A model generated the notes under the pieces. That model saw only the letters and a list, made by a program, of their open reading frames with translations, made no database searches and was not told where the DNA came from. A stretch of DNA of 64,000 bases from Lucifuga dentata (Eukaryota; Chordata; Actinopteri; Ophidiiformes; Bythitidae), in NCBI GenBank assembly GCA_014773175.1, contig VXCM01002132.1:62001-126000 (forward strand), written 5' to 3'. Positions within the stretch are counted from its first letter, which is position 1; every line of letters starts with the position of its first letter. The position numbers and the translations under genes were made by a program. Positions 48,701 through 60,145 of this stretch are shown piece after piece.

Positions 48701-51700
48701 CTGCAGGAGTTTAAACATTAATTTGTTTTTCACCTGTTAACCATACATAGAACAGACCTGCTTACATCTGACAACCAGGTTATGTTGTCTACATTTTCAT
48801 TTTGCAAATTTTAACTAAATATTACTCTGTTAAAGAAATCTGATTCAATATTGACTGTAGCTAAGCTTATTGAAGCTGTGGTAAACATGAATTATGAGAA
48901 CAAAATTATAAATGACTAACACTCACATGTCTGTGTTTAATTTAATTTGACACAGATCCAAAACAATGTCCTGAAATTACTGTTTGAGTTATTGATGTTA
49001 TTGATGTCCTTAAAGTTGATGATTTTTGTAGAATGAATGTTACTGTAATTGGCTGACCGTGAGCTGAACTCCTGTTCTGAACAGCCCCAAAATTATCAGC
49101 ATTTCCAGCTTATCACACTATGATCATACTCCCTTTCCAGAATAGTATTCCTTAGTAAACCTGTTTATATCCAGGTTTCCCTAATTTCCAATAAACTGTC
49201 TTTTGCTGTAAATCATTTCTCATAAAAATATACAGTATATATACAGTATATATATAGATATAGATATATATATCTATATATATATATATAGATATATATA
49301 TAAAACTAAATCATCAAAATGCCTTAACCTCATTTTTCTTAAGTATAAACAATCCTATAACCTTTTGACTTCAACTAGTCAGAATTTTAGATTTTTGTTT
49401 GGTTCTTGTGATGTGCACATTTTGGGACTGCCTGAAAATCCCCCAGAAAAACTTACTCAAGTTACAAATTAAATAAGTGATTCATCAGATTCAAAACTAA
49501 TTCATTAATGCTTGACGTAACCGCTCTCAAGTTGGTTTTGCGGAAATGATAACATGGGAAACATTGTCATGATAGATGCTAAGAAAAACACACTGGCATC
49601 ACAAGACACTCCGACGTGTTTTAATTCCAATTTCCTTGAACCTGGGCTACTGTTGGAACAGTCAGTACGAAATCATGTGACAACCTGCCAACGTTTCCTT
49701 AACAGCACCAGAAATTATTTTTAACTCAGCAAACATCAGCAAATCTTTCCCATCACATAAGCGGTTGCTTTGTTATCGCTGGTAAACATGATGGATTCTC
49801 CTCTCAAGTTTCTGTGATGCCCTCCTCCAGATTCTTGCTCTGGTTACATTCTTATAGACACCATATAGTGTTTCAAGTCATTTAAGCCATGATGTACCAG
49901 AGCCACAATCCAGAATCTTCATTACAAGACATTTAATTTGTGCTTCCAGTGACAGACATTATAAACACTACATAAGAACAATGTAACAGAAATACCATAA
50001 ACAAATTTGGACTACAAGCTCCCTCTCCAAAATCTCTGAGGGTGTGCCTCAACAAACACACACAAACTCACAGGCACACTTACCATATCAGGCTGTAGGG
50101 ATAACACTATTATTCAGCACATCGGGAAAGAGACGTCAGAAATAGAGCTGAGGATCACTTTCGTCACACTCTTCTGCTTCCTTTCCTCAAAAAATACACT
50201 CTTGTCTCGGGCTTGCATGACTCCAGAGTCCAAAGTCACTCAGATCTGAATCCAAATAAAACAACTTCCTCACTTCCTCCTCCTCCAGAGTCCAGACAGG
50301 AGTAGACACTTTTATCTAAAGTGACTTTTTCCTGAGCTTCTATAGACTCTGTTTTACACAGACTTGGACAGTTCTATATTCTAAAGACCTTGGCTCATGG
50401 CAGTATTATTTGGTTTCATTTTTAACTTTGCAGGATTTGCACTTTTGCAAGTTGCTGTTTATTGTATAACTTCACAACAGCACTAGGCACTGCACTGCTA
50501 AGTGTTCGGTCATGTGTAACACTACACGTCACAGCTGACAGCAAGCAAAACAATCCCTTCCTTTCCAGGCTGGAAAAGTACTTGTGAGTGATTCAAGGGT
50601 GTTCAGCTGTGTGATCCAACCAGCTCCTCCAAGTTAACTGATAAGAGGCCTTAAATGATGTCATTGGTTTGGTTTGACTCAGGATCAAAAGGCAAACTTT
50701 ATGAATATTTAACAGGAACACATACAATACAACTTGATAATGATTTTAGTTGAATTCAACTGGTCAATAATTTCCTTGTCTTTCCCATGTTCAACCACTT
50801 TGTTTTCACTTCATTTTACTAAAGAAACTGTATCTGATTGAACAATATGATGTGTGCTCGTATCTGATTTTTTTGCTAACAAATGAACACATACACATGA
50901 CTGGAATTAATAAAGTCAAAACAACTTAATGTGTTTCCTCTGTTCCTGTTTCCTCTGTCCTTGTTCTAAATTAAAATAAAGTCATGGCTTACATTCTCAC
51001 TCTCCTTCTTGTGTATTTACATGTTGTTTACATTCTGCGGTAGACTGCAATGGATCATTTGCCTGAGCCCAGCAAATCCTCATGGCTACTGAGAGACCAA
51101 ATTCACTTCTGACTCTGCCTCAGTCCCTCCTGCATGGATAGAAAGTCTCTTTTTATTCATCACTTTATTGCTTACACTTAAACAGTAAGCATTTTCCCAT
51201 GGCCGTGCTCTGAGACTATTACCAGCCTGTGTGTCTGGCCTTGCTCTAGAATAGATTAGGCGGAGACAAACTGATACGTTAGCGGTTTGCATAGAACATT
51301 GAGTTTCTTTGTGTGGATTAGGTGACAGTCCATCTTATCTAGTTGGACTCAAGCCTGTAGCCACAGGTTGTTTCACCGCAACTCCACTGCCTCTTGCATA
51401 GATTTCTTTGCATCTCAAATCTGCTCCAAAAGCTGCATTACATTACAAAAGCATCTCTTTGCAATTTTGATGTATTTGATTGGCTTTTGTGATTAAATCT
51501 CCTTTCAACTTTCCAATCTTTTCATTTTGAACAATAATGAAATCACAAATATGGCGTTATATCCACATCTTTTACTCCGCCATCAGTTTCGGTCACTCAC
51601 AGTGCTGAGCTGTTCTCTGAGACGCTGAATGTGCTCACTGTGTTCCAGCTGGATTCGACTCTTGTCCCTCTCCGCCTCGCTGAGGGCCTGGGTGAGCCGC

Positions 51701-53563
51701 TCCACCTGGGCACTCAGCTCCCTCACATCCCTCTCCAAGTCCCCCACCTGGCTCTCCCACTGGGTCTGGCAGCTCTCCAGCTTCAGCCTCAGCTCATGCC
51801 TGCCCTGCTCCAGCTCCTACACAGGGAGGAAAAAAATTAACCGGCGATAGAGTATAATTGAAAAGGTAACAAAGGCCGGTGTTTATAGTATGTGTTGATT
51901 TGAAACTCAATCATTCTTGTTGGCATTGAGATCTTACAACAATGACAATGAATTGTTTTGGAAGTTGAGTGACAAAATGTCCTGGTGAGTCTCTTTCCGT
52001 CCTGTAAAGGATCATGGGTAATGTGTGACAGCTGAGATCTCACTGAATGAATGGCAGTGGAGTGTGGAGTGGAAATTGATATGAGTATTTATAGTACTCA
52101 TTCATATTCTATGAAAAAAAAAAACATCAGTCAAATTCAGAGCAGATAAAATTCCATACCACTGTAATATTTCCTGTATGCATCCATCTGCGGTTACATG
52201 GGAGCTAAACCTTTGCCATTTGCTTATATAACTTTGTAAAGTACGTTGCTGATTAGGCACCATGCCTAGTTTGACCCCACTCTGTGATTGAAGTCATGGT
52301 CAGACCTGATAAGATTCAAGATTTAGTGTCAGAAAAACTTTAAAGTACACATCAGTAGTCACCCTGAGGAAAGCAATGAGGCCATTATTTAGTCTGTCAC
52401 AAGCAGTCAGGCGTGTGTGATGCTGCAAATCAATGACTTGTCTACACACAAGTGAAAGTTTGAAGAAAACTTCATTCACTTGTCACATGCTTGCTTCATT
52501 GCTGGGGTGGATTTATGTGTTGTTTTCTATTTTACTGGATTTTGTATAAAAATCAAAACGTCATTCTGAAGTATCCTAAATATTTGAATCGGAGGTAAAT
52601 CTAAGAGCTTCACAGACTGTGACTGCAGAATTCACAAAGTGATGCTATAGGTGAATTTTAACTAAGTCAGTTTGACTTTACAGCTGCAGGTTCTCCGAGA
52701 CTGCTGAGATTACTTGTCCAAAAACACCTCTGTACAGCTGTCTCTCCATAGAGTTACAGTATGTAGTCCATATTACACAAATGAGCAAAGAATGAGTACA
52801 TTGTGTGCAGATCCACTTCAGTCTTTTAGGCAGTTTATTAATGAAACTCTGGCTTATGTTGACCTTGAGCCTGTTTCATTGTATTGTAAGCTGTTTGGTG
52901 GTAATGATTATGCCAATTTTTTGTGTGCAGTTATAATATACTGTGTTTTCCAAGAGTATCTTAATATATTAACATATATTTAAAAATATATTTGCAATGA
53001 ATGATACTACATATGATAGGACTGCCTGCTGTTTTTCATAAAGAATATAACCACGTTTACCACATGTATCTGAATACATGGCCAGAAGAAAAGTAATAAA
53101 TTTGGAAGTCCTCTCTTTTATATTATATAATAACATTTTGTGTTATGATGAGGTTTGTCATTTGAAAGTGTTATGATTGAGCTTCAACGCATCAAGCCAA
53201 AGACCACAGTGTCCAGAACTGTTCCTGAAGTACACGCTTCAGCTGATCCAGCTTGTATTAAACCGTATTCTTATATATCTGATCTGGAATATGAAAAACA
53301 GAAGAGGATTTTCTTACCTCCAGCTTTTCGGTGTATTGTTCATGGAGTTTTTCGCTCTGATCTTTCAGCTGACGGTTTTCCAGGAGCAATGCGTTTCCCA
53401 GCTGGGCAGCCAAAATAACCTCTTCCTCCTTTTGTTTCAAAGCAGCCAGAAGTTCATTGGGGTCTTGATAATCTGTTATTTTATCCGTTCCGTAGTCGAA
53501 GTAGAAATCGTCCTCCAGGTCCATAGTCTTCGTTTTAAAGCGCCATTCATCCAGACGATCCAT
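39470..53563 (-). CDS. bicdl2: BICD family-like cargo adaptor (BICDL2-type)
   Basis: Coiled-coil adaptor that links dynein-dynactin to Rab-positive vesicles. Ten coding exons: 53318-53563, 51601-51816, 47016-47135, 46396-46542, 45492-45674, 43396-43560, 42496-42573, 41400-41512, 40840-40960, 39470-39706. All but the exon 8/9 junction are phase 0. The CDS gives 541 residues (human BICDL2 about 508). Exon 1 has the CC1-box ILAAQLGNALLLEN (residues 50-63), which contacts dynein light intermediate chain in this family. The C-terminus LLEAIQRKLELSQELEAWQ, then DDIQIIINQQLRSQQQ, matches human BICDL2 LLRAIRQKVALTQELEAWQ and DDMQVVIGQQLRSQRQ. It could be a fish paralogue such as bicdl2l rather than the direct orthologue; BICDL1 fits less well. 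The gene is head-to-head with fam98c. Confidence 0.88.
39937..40063. other. Artefactual 63-bp duplication around a single N
   Basis: 39937-39999 equals 40001-40063, with N at 40000. In the last bicdl2 intron. Confidence 0.9.
40840..40960 (-). CDS. bicdl2: bicdl2 exon 9 (conserved C-terminal coiled coil)
   Basis: 121 nt, phase 2 to 0: KNLMEAELVRSKNDLMCLNN, then QLLEAIQRKLELSQELEAWQ, the conserved cargo-side coiled coil of BICDL proteins. Confidence 0.92.
41046..41083. repeat. Perfect 13-bp inverted repeat in bicdl2 intron 8
   Basis: AGGTAAGGTAAAT, a 12-base spacer, then ATTTACCTTACCT. On the transcribed strand it lies about 85-125 nt upstream of the exon 9 acceptor. Confidence 0.8.
41400..41512 (-). 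CDS. bicdl2: bicdl2 exon 8
   Basis: 113 nt, phase 0 to 2: NNQLQEENTVLKQKLQFVQQ, then QAEVVQQAIRDRDEAIA. RDRDEAIAK corresponds to human LSDRDEAVNK. Confidence 0.88.
42496..42573 (-). CDS. bicdl2: bicdl2 exon 7
   Basis: 26 codons, phase 0 to 0: ELNPAFVGRTDDLCGNLKTA, then QELRDQ. Acceptor TGTATCCAG, donor GTAACTC. Called from splice sites, frame and position between firm exons. Confidence 0.8.
43396..43560 (-). CDS. bicdl2: bicdl2 exon 6
   Basis: 55 codons, phase 0 to 0: ITQDVGSILKLLLPLTLKVN ... KGVAQTLAQACSPQ. Less conserved than the ends of the protein. Splice sites TTACTTAG and GTGAGTG. Confidence 0.85.
45030..45290 (-). repeat. Degenerate dispersed teleost repeat in bicdl2 intron
   Basis: The run CCCAGGCCAGATAGGATATT, AATCTCTCCAGTGTATTCTG, CAGGAAGCATCCTGATTAGA and TGCTTTAGCCACC, ending ACACCCTGCGGAAGGAA, follows a very common fish repeat containing GGCATCCTGACCAGATGCCC and CCACCTCAACTGGCTCC. 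Orientation is uncertain and there is no intact frame. Confidence 0.5.
45492..45674 (-). CDS. bicdl2: bicdl2 exon 5 (coiled coil)
   Basis: 61 codons, phase 0 to 0: LNESRQEVEAARGRSQQLQA ... VLLQEARSHGDASLLSELES, aligned to human ESRLQDADVSAASLQSELAHSLD. A GT repeat lies about 20 nt upstream of the acceptor. Confidence 0.9.
46396..46542 (-). CDS. bicdl2: bicdl2 exon 4 (flanked by complementary GT and CA repeats)
   Basis: 49 codons, phase 0 to 0: VLRLSQKEQVLEERLESVCQ ... LALQDQLNEQHSQQ. On the transcribed strand a (GT)14 tract ends about 14 nt before the acceptor, and a short (CA)n run begins right after the donor (GTTCACACACACACC). Confidence 0.9.
46557..46584. repeat. (AC)14 microsatellite upstream of bicdl2 exon 4
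   Basis: Reads (GT)14 on the transcribed strand, ending about 14 nt before the exon 4 acceptor. Confidence 0.95.
47016..47135 (-). CDS. bicdl2: bicdl2 exon 3 (coiled coil)
   Basis: 40 codons, phase 0 to 0: AMEVERAMSSELQALKQELQ, then QKGSHNRPQEEELISAMREQ. The acceptor is CGGGTAG, the donor GTAACTAC. A poly-T/N/poly-T join lies just downstream of the donor. Confidence 0.9.
49224..49306. repeat. AT-rich (TA)n/(GATA) microsatellite
   Basis: Runs of TATATA mixed with GATATAGATATA units; self-complementary. Confidence 0.85.
50094..50102 (-). CDS. bicdl2: Candidate 9-nt microexon of bicdl2 (Pro-Asp-Met)
   Basis: Minus strand: GTTATCCCTACAG|CCTGATATG|GTAAGTGTG. Acceptor and donor both match consensus and the 9 nt are in phase 0, as are the neighbouring exons 2 and 3, so inclusion adds PDM. 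Alternatively the same donor ends an alternative first exon whose ATG joins exon 3 in frame. No expression evidence available. Confidence 0.3.
51601..51816 (-). CDS. bicdl2: bicdl2 exon 2 (coiled coil)
   Basis: 72 codons, phase 0 to 0, ELEQGRHELRLKLESCQTQW ... EHIQRLREQLST. Pure heptad coiled coil. GC-rich and well bounded by TGTGTAG and GTGAGTG. Confidence 0.9.
51817..53317 (-). other. bicdl2: bicdl2 intron 1 (1.5 kb)
   Basis: AT-rich with no coding signal. Nothing further recognised. Confidence 0.5.
53318..53563 (-). CDS. bicdl2: bicdl2 exon 1 (CC1-box)
   Basis: 82 codons from MDRLDEWRFKTKTM. An acidic, aromatic N-terminus is followed by NELLAALKQKEEEVILAAQL and GNALLLENRQL, the AAxxG dynein-binding box at the start of the first coiled coil. 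Donor GTAAGAAAA. Confidence 0.92.
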
Positions 53564-54066
53564 AACTTAGAATCAAACGCGCCTTGTGGATAAATACGGT
53601 GGTTTTACAAATGCTCTGGTAGTCAGTAAAAAAATGTCATATATTCATCAAACTAGTCATCCATTACAGTTGCATACTTAGCTCTCTCTCAGTGTGTGTG
53701 TGTGTTTGTGTGTGTGATTATAACCTGTGTTTGCTCTCTCACCGAAAGTGGGCTGATCCCTCTGTCAGGAGCAGATGACAGTTTGTCTCCGTGGGGAGTT
53801 TCCGCATCAGTCACCTGAGCAACATCAGCTTGCACCTGTCCCATTCAAGATTCAGAATGGAGCATGACTGGACAAAAAAAACAAAACAACAAAAAACCTC
53901 TAATACCGTTCTATTTTGATTTCTACGTACAGTATGTCTATGAATCTATGAATTTCCTCTCTGTGATATTCTTTGTCTCTCGCTAACACAACAACATACA
54001 TGTCATAATCACATTGGAATGTGTGTTTCAAAATATACAAAATGGCATTATTGAAAATATGATGGG
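53564..54066. other. bicdl2 5' flank
   Basis: Contains the bicdl2 5' UTR and promoter (start site unresolved) and a short GT repeat at 53,693-53,720. Confidence 0.4.
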
Positions 54067-54460
54067 TGATCGATAAGTTCTGAGCCTGATATATAAGGAG
54101 GTGAGTAAGGGCTGTTTATTTTTGTGGAACTAATATAATTCTTTAGGTTTACAATTTTAGAGGTAAGTTGTATAAAATGGGCAAAATAGGAAAACAAGTT
54201 ATTATGTGCTTGCTGGCTGCTGACCATGACTGTGAGCTTATTCAGCACCCACCCTACTTACCTGATTTGCCTTTTCAGACATTAACCTCTTTCCAAAGTT
54301 GAAAAGGGCTTGGAACCTGGAGCCTCAGATGATGTCATAACACATGTGGAGGATATATATATATATTTTTTTTTTACCCATAAGAAAATAAAGCTGAAAT
54401 TAAATCCCAGCATTGGCAGCAGTGAGGTCTTTCCATACTAGGCTCAGAACTTATCAATCA
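54067..54460 (+). mobile_element. Decayed, internally deleted mariner element
   Basis: The terminal inverted repeats are TGATCGATAAGTTCTGAGCC at the left and its near reverse complement GGCTCAGAACTTATCAATCA at the right end. Between them the plus strand keeps the mariner transposase C-terminal signature: QHPPYLPDL, then after frameshifts/stops KGL.P.ASDDVITHVED-like residues. Mariner proteins read HPPYSPDLAP...KLK.HLRG..F.SDEEV. The 394-bp length means most of the roughly 1.3 kb element is gone. Confidence 0.75.
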
Positions 54461-56177
54461 GTTCTTACATATGGTAGGTATAAATCGCACTGCATTGTTT
54501 GCCTGAGCTGCAGACTTGAGAGCTGACTCGAGTGATACTTAAGTTGTGAAAATGAAGACCTGAAACATGACTTGGACTTGTTTTCAAAAACAAATAGTTG
54601 TTTATTTAGCCAATTCAGAATATGAATATGTAGCTCTTACAAAATAATATTTATACATTATGCACATATAAATATTATTTTGTGTATGGCTCCTTCTCTC
54701 TTTCCTGACAACGTCCCAGTCTTTCTCCTTCACCCAGCCAGTGATCAACAAGTGCACCTTGAATGCTCAGGGCTGCAAAGGATGAGGCAGGGAGGGTATG
54801 GTTCCTTTGTTTTGCCGCTTTCTATAGGTCAGAGGTCAGCCCCCAGAAGGTTTTGCAGGGGGCAGTATAAGTGGAATAAAAGACAAAGCTTCCTGACGCA
54901 TGGCGGGGCTTTTGTTTTCAATGGGGCCACACTTCTGTACATATGGCAACAGGGAACATGCAAACTTAGAAACACTGTACATCAAGCCCAGGCATGTCCC
55001 ACTGCTATTGTCTCCATTGTTCTTGTGCATTTTATAGGCTGCTGGTTGAAGAGCTTGATGAGATGTCTCTCATGTGTACCTTAAACCACCATGTCCATCC
55101 CTAACAAGAGGATGGAATCTAAATGTTTATGGCATGAATGGATATAGTAATGGATGAAGCTTGTCTTGCTACTCTAATATATGCACACATTCAATTAATT
55201 TGTTCTGAACTTACTCTCAGCATGGACTGAAGGAAGATATAGAAATATACTTGTCAATTTATGACAGCGCTTTAGCGTCATCTAGTGAACATACACTGAA
55301 ACAGACAGACCGGTGGTACATTTAGTCAGACTAGCTTCACCATAACATTATTATTTTAATGGAAATATGTTATATTCACAAATGTAAGTTCTGTTACTCT
55401 TTCCTTTAGAAAGCCAATATCTTATGGACTCTTTAATAATTATGAATAACCAAAAAATGTCCTTACTATTGTCTTGATACACAGAATTTACCCTTCTTTT
55501 ATTAAAAAAAACTGTCTAACTTTCAACTGATGTGTGTTATTTGTATGCTGTTATGGCTTCTCTACTCAATAAATGTCTCAGAAAAAAACATAATGCCCCC
55601 CATAAACAATGTTAAACCAAAACAATTAATGATATTACAAGATTAGTCCAAACAGGAGGTGAAGGCCCCAGCTAAAATGAAAACAAGGATGGAGAAGCTC
55701 ATCTAGACCAACTACACAGTGGGCCATCTGATCCAGGCTCTCCCCCAAACTTACCAAAACATAGTAACATAACGTCATCAAAACTAAAGCCTGAAAAGGC
55801 ATTACTATCACCTCCAACTCAACCCAAAAGCAACAACTTAAAGAAAAGAAAAGTTTGTGCTATACGATCAGATCTCTCTGCCTTTGTCACCCTCTGCTCT
55901 CCATCTTCTCTCTTTTAATGGATCTAGGCTGGATCGGCTCAGGTCTTTGTCATTAGGCTCCCTGGAGGGAGGAAAAGCCAGAGGTAAAAAATAAAAGCAA
56001 AGGGTGAGGCAGAGCCACCAGAGACTGTGTGTAACATATGCCTTTGTTGAATTATTTTTGCTTCTTATGAATTATTTTTCATGTTCATGCTCAATTTGAC
56101 CTAATATTGTCTTATGTTCTCAATGTTTGTTTTTTTCCCCACTGGTCTAATTAACACAGAAACTGCTCTGCTCCAGT
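54461..56177. other. Intergenic region between bicdl2 and fam98c
   Basis: AT-rich. The 134-codon plus-strand frame at 54680-55084 has no recognisable motif and no splice or poly(A) context, so it is not called as a gene. Confidence 0.4.
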
Positions 56178-56215
56178 ACAGTAGGTGGCGGTGTGGTTTA
56201 CAACCCGCCAATAAA
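56178..56215 (+). promoter_or_regulatory. CTCF-like motif within a dispersed promoter-type palindrome
   Basis: ACAGTAGGTGGCGGT matches the CTCF core consensus CCASYAGRKGGCRSY at 14 of 15 positions. It is followed by GTGGTTTACAACCCGCCAAT, so TGGCGG...CCGCCA forms an inverted repeat. Similar AGGTGGCGGT...AACCGCCAATAAA units recur in fish genomes near genes. It lies about 140 bp upstream of the fam98c start codon. Confidence 0.4.
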
Positions 56216-56331
56216 GTCCGCGTGGAAGATTCAGAGCAATTTGTAAATAGGCTCTAACTTCCTCTTATCGTCAAGGATTTAGTTGAGTACATTGATATTT
56301 ACATATGTAAACTGTAATTTAGTTTAAGAAA

Positions 56332-59176
<2,845 letters not shown>

Positions 59177-59286
59177 CGCCGTACAGTTTCAGATAAAAAG
59201 AGGAAAAAAGAATAACATGCCTTTATATCTATTATGCCTGTCTCTAATTGACTGGAAGATAACTGATCGTTTTCTTTTATTTCCTT

Positions 59287-59292
59287 ATTAAA
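59287..59292 (+). terminator. fam98c candidate poly(A) signal
   Basis: ATTAAA about 110 nt after the stop. A canonical AATAAA follows at 59524-59529 and could be the distal site. Confidence 0.4.
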
Positions 59293-59529
59293 AAACATAA
59301 AATGGACAGATGATAATGTTATGTTTTGTGTGTAATTCTTAGTTAAAATAGCAAGATGTGCTGTACGTACTTGAATAATCTTATTTCTTAAGTTAATTGC
59401 TGACGTGCTTAACCTGACATTTTTGTAATATGTTTTGTCATGAAATAACTGAGTATAAAGAATATTTAATTTATAATGATAATGTGCTGGCTATGTAATT
59501 TATGGATTTGTTTATTCTTTAGTAATAAA

Positions 59530-60145
59530 ATTAGCCAACTGTTGTCGATAACTAATCGCAGTGCTATATGCTTCTATGCTATATGACGATAAAGAAAACA
59601 GCTTAACACAACAGTTCATATTTATCACTGAGATTTAGAGAGAGGGTGAAACCTGATAATTAATGCCCATAACATTACTTTTTTACTTAATCTTTTTTCC
59701 AAGACTAGTATTAGCATATAAACCAAGTAACATATCAGTTTAGCTGTGATGCACTCTGAAGATACTGTTCCTGCTGTAAAAACAGCTTATTGCTGTGATT
59801 GCCATTTGTAATGCAGTAAAAATAATGTATATTTTATACAAAGAATTACAGCCAGTATTTTTTGTTTTAATTTTTTTTCGGCATTAATTAAAAGCTAATG
59901 GAACTGTCTAAATGTAACAACATTATTTATACCACAAGTTTTTTCATCGTTGATACTGTATTGCTTTTTTTTTTTGTCTTACATCAACATAGCGGAAGTT
60001 AGCCGTGAAAAATATGATGTAACACAGGGAAAGTTCCGGAATAGCCAAAGGTCGAGGATTAGCTAGTAGTTTCTGTACGCGTAACGTACTGAGGTTATAG
60101 TTTATCTTTTGACCATTTAATCAATAAATTCAGTAATAGTTTAAA
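59530..60145 (+). promoter_or_regulatory. chchd2: chchd2 promoter and 5' UTR region
   Basis: The last 150 bp before the start codon contain AGCGGAAGTT (59,991-60,000) and TTCCGGAA (about 60,034-60,041). These are ETS-type CGGAA sites of the kind bound by GABPA/NRF2 at nuclear genes for mitochondrial proteins. ACGCGTAACG near 60,078 is CpG-rich. The left part is plain AT-rich spacer. Confidence 0.4.

Larger units (their letters stand above)
47136..51600 (-). other. bicdl2: bicdl2 intron 2 (4.5 kb)
   Basis: Contains two N joins next to poly-G runs (48002, 48181), an AT microsatellite (49224-49306) and a candidate 9-nt microexon or alternative first-exon donor at 50094-50102. Confidence 0.6.

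Noticed and set aside
54680..55084. 134-codon plus-strand open frame between bicdl2 and fam98c
   Set aside because: No recognisable motif, no splice or promoter context, and amino-acid composition looks random.
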